NCBI GenBank assembly: GCA_031280075.1
Contig: JAITHG010000037.1
Coordinates: 1 to 6,552, forward strand
From: Eubacteriales Family XIII. Incertae Sedis bacterium
GTDB lineage: Bacteria > Bacillota_A > Clostridia > Peptostreptococcales > Anaerovoracaceae
Length of the DNA stretch: 6,552 nucleotides
Direction: 5' to 3'
The position numbers were made by a program, and so were the translations under genes. Position 1 is the stretch's first letter. Each line of letters begins with the position of its first letter. Shown here in pieces: positions 5,609 through 6,552 of this stretch. The notes below the pieces were generated by a model that did not search any database, had not been told where the DNA came from, and saw only the letters and a list, made by a program, of their open reading frames with translations.

Positions 5609-6373
5609 TCAACGCCTACTGGACGCGCTTTTGTACTTCGTCTGGATGCGGCGGATCTTCTTGCCCCAGGGCACGAGCATGAGGCGAAGGAAGACCACGG
5701 TGCAGGCCACGTGCAGGATGTTGAGGGTCGCCCCTGCCCCGAAGGCTGCCATGACCGCGCCGGGCGAGAGATCCTGCAGGAAGCCGATGATGTACCAGAC
5801 ATCCATGACGATACCGAAGAGTATCGAGGCCACGGCTCCGAAACTGTAGACGAGAATACGGCGCGCGCGGCTCTGGAATCCCGCCGCCGCATCGCGCGAG
5901 AAGAACACGCCCGCGAGGAAGCCCATGAGCCCCCAGGCATACATCTGCCACGGTGTCCACATGCCCTGCCCAAGCACCATGTTGGAGACTAGGGCGGTGA
6001 ACGCGCCGGTCAGGTAGCCGCTCTGCCGCCCAAACCAGATGCCCGCGAAGATGACGATGGCGGAGACCGGCTGGGCGTTCGGGATCGCCGCGAAAGCGAT
6101 GCGCCCGACGATGGCGGCCGCCGAGAGCACGGCGATGGGCATGATGTCCGCAGGCTGCGGTCTCCGAAGCTCAAAGCGCAGCACGAAGGGGACAAAGGAA
6201 AACAAGGCGACGAAGGTGGTCATGAGCACGGTGCTCTCCACGCGCAGGACGGCGCAGAGGATGAGCACCACTGGGCAGAGCAGGAGCATCAGCGGCTCGA
6301 CAATGGCGAGGGCGCTGCCCAGGGCGCGTGCCCGCTGCGGTGTCAGGGCATGCCCTTGCTTCCTCATTCCCAT
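5609..6373 (-). CDS. ECF transporter S component (substrate-binding membrane subunit)
   Basis: This 254-residue integral membrane protein is the substrate-capturing subunit of an energy-coupling factor importer for a vitamin or other micronutrient. About seven hydrophobic segments can be seen (roughly 22-43, 47-66, 77-97, 103-117, 119-136, 143-158, 173-197 and 204-234). The stretch FGRQSGYLTGAFTALVSN followed by GQGMWTPWQMYAWGLMGFLAG (about 114-155) is typical of one ECF S-component family. The N- and C-terminal tails are basic and probably cytoplasmic. The ATG at 6373 is preceded by GAGGGGG seven bases upstream and overlaps the ATPase gene by 10 bp; the ATG at 6367 would make a 4-bp ATGA overlap instead. 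Coupling to an ABC ATPase supports the assignment. The substrate cannot be told from this sequence; a cobamide is one possibility. It converges with the propeller gene and is probably unrelated to it. Confidence 0.88.
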   Translation of the reverse strand: MGMRKQGHALTPQRARALGSALAIVEPLMLLLCPVVLILCAVLRVESTVLMTTFVALFSFVPFVLRFELRRPQPADIMPIAVLSAAAIVGRIAFAAIPNAQPVSAIVIFAGIWFGRQSGYLTGAFTALVSNMVLGQGMWTPWQMYAWGLMGFLAGVFFSRDAAAGFQSRARRILVYSFGAVASILFGIVMDVWYIIGFLQDLSPGAVMAAFGAGATLNILHVACTVVFLRLMLVPWGKKIRRIQTKYKSASSRR

Positions 6374-6552
6374 GCGATGTCCCCCTCAAGGATGCAGCCT
6401 TCCAGTGTGCCGCGCGTCATGCGGTTGATGCTCGTCGTATAAAACATGTTCTTGCCAAAGAAGCTGCGCCCCTCGCCCTCCGCGATGATGGCGCTCCCGA
6501 AGAGCATGGAGCAGCGGTGCGCCTGCTCTGCCGCGAATTCGATGTCGTGCGT
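6364..6552 (-). CDS. ECF-type ABC transporter ATP-binding protein, C-terminal fragment
   Basis: This is the last 62 codons of an ATPase whose start lies beyond the window edge. The fragment opens THDIEFAAEQAHRC, where His2 is the switch (H-loop) histidine of ABC ATPases that contacts the ATP gamma-phosphate. It continues with the usual MLF-GSAIIAEGEGRSFF strand-turn and then FFGKNMFYTTSINRMTRG, a C-terminal stretch characteristic of ECF-transporter ATPases. The stop overlaps the start of the S component, so the two form an operon read towards lower coordinates. Whether it is a single or a duplicated (fused) ATPase cannot be seen here, and no T component lies in the window. Confidence 0.85.
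   Translation of the reverse strand, partial: THDIEFAAEQAHRCSMLFGSAIIAEGEGRSFFGKNMFYTTSINRMTRGTLEGCILEGDIAWE
6381..6387 (-). promoter_or_regulatory. Ribosome binding site of the S-component gene
   Basis: GAGGGGG within the end of the ATPase gene, seven bases before the ATG at 6373. This favours that start over the ATG at 6367, which is 13 bases away. Confidence 0.65.

Noticed and set aside
2802..5612. A 936-codon open frame on the minus strand opposite the whole propeller gene
   Set aside because: Its product is dominated by Arg, Val, His and Cys runs with no domain, it has no convincing ribosome binding site, and it mirrors the codon structure of a well-supported gene in GC-rich DNA. It is a shadow frame.
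1..6552. CRISPR array, tRNA/rRNA, insertion sequence or prophage signals
   Set aside because: No regularly spaced repeats, cloverleaf-like genes, transposase or integrase frames, or flanking terminal repeats were seen.

Overview
The window is about 6.5 kb of fairly GC-rich bacterial DNA. It has strong AGGAGG-type ribosome binding sites, Gram-positive-style signal peptides, an ECF-type vitamin/micronutrient transporter and secreted LRR proteins with a BspA-like leader. This suits a GC-rich Gram-positive anaerobe such as a member of Coriobacteriia or a high-GC clostridium. That placement is inferred from family content, because there is no rRNA or other marker gene here.

Layout. Minus strand, 63-1898: two tandem, paralogous secreted leucine-rich-repeat proteins, read from 1898 towards 63 and probably one operon. 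Positions 1899-2260 form a divergent intergenic region. It holds a TATAAT -10 box for the LRR operon, an inverted repeat where its -35 box should be, and further palindromes. Plus strand, 2261-5564: an ECF-type sigma-70 factor overlaps the start of a 903-residue membrane-anchored protein. That protein has a short cytoplasmic head, one membrane helix, a long Pro/Ala/acidic linker and an extracellular Beta_propel (PF09826-type) domain. Minus strand, 5609-6552: an ECF transporter S component, preceded by the C-terminal 62 residues of its ABC ATPase, which runs off the window. The two blocks converge across a 44-bp gap.

How it may work together (inference). The sigma factor and the single-pass propeller protein are translationally coupled and have the layout of a sigma factor with a membrane anti-sigma/sensor: a cytoplasmic head of about 60 residues, one helix, then a large outside domain. 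The head has no Cys or His, so it is not a zinc-binding (ZAS) anti-sigma domain. The secreted LRR pair is transcribed divergently from the shared control region and is a candidate target. The most interesting points are this sigma/propeller module, a 14-bp out-of-frame tandem duplication at the 5' end of the propeller gene, and a possible leaderless promoter for the sigma gene. The ECF transporter genes look like an unrelated neighbouring operon. No RNA genes, CRISPR arrays or mobile elements were seen.
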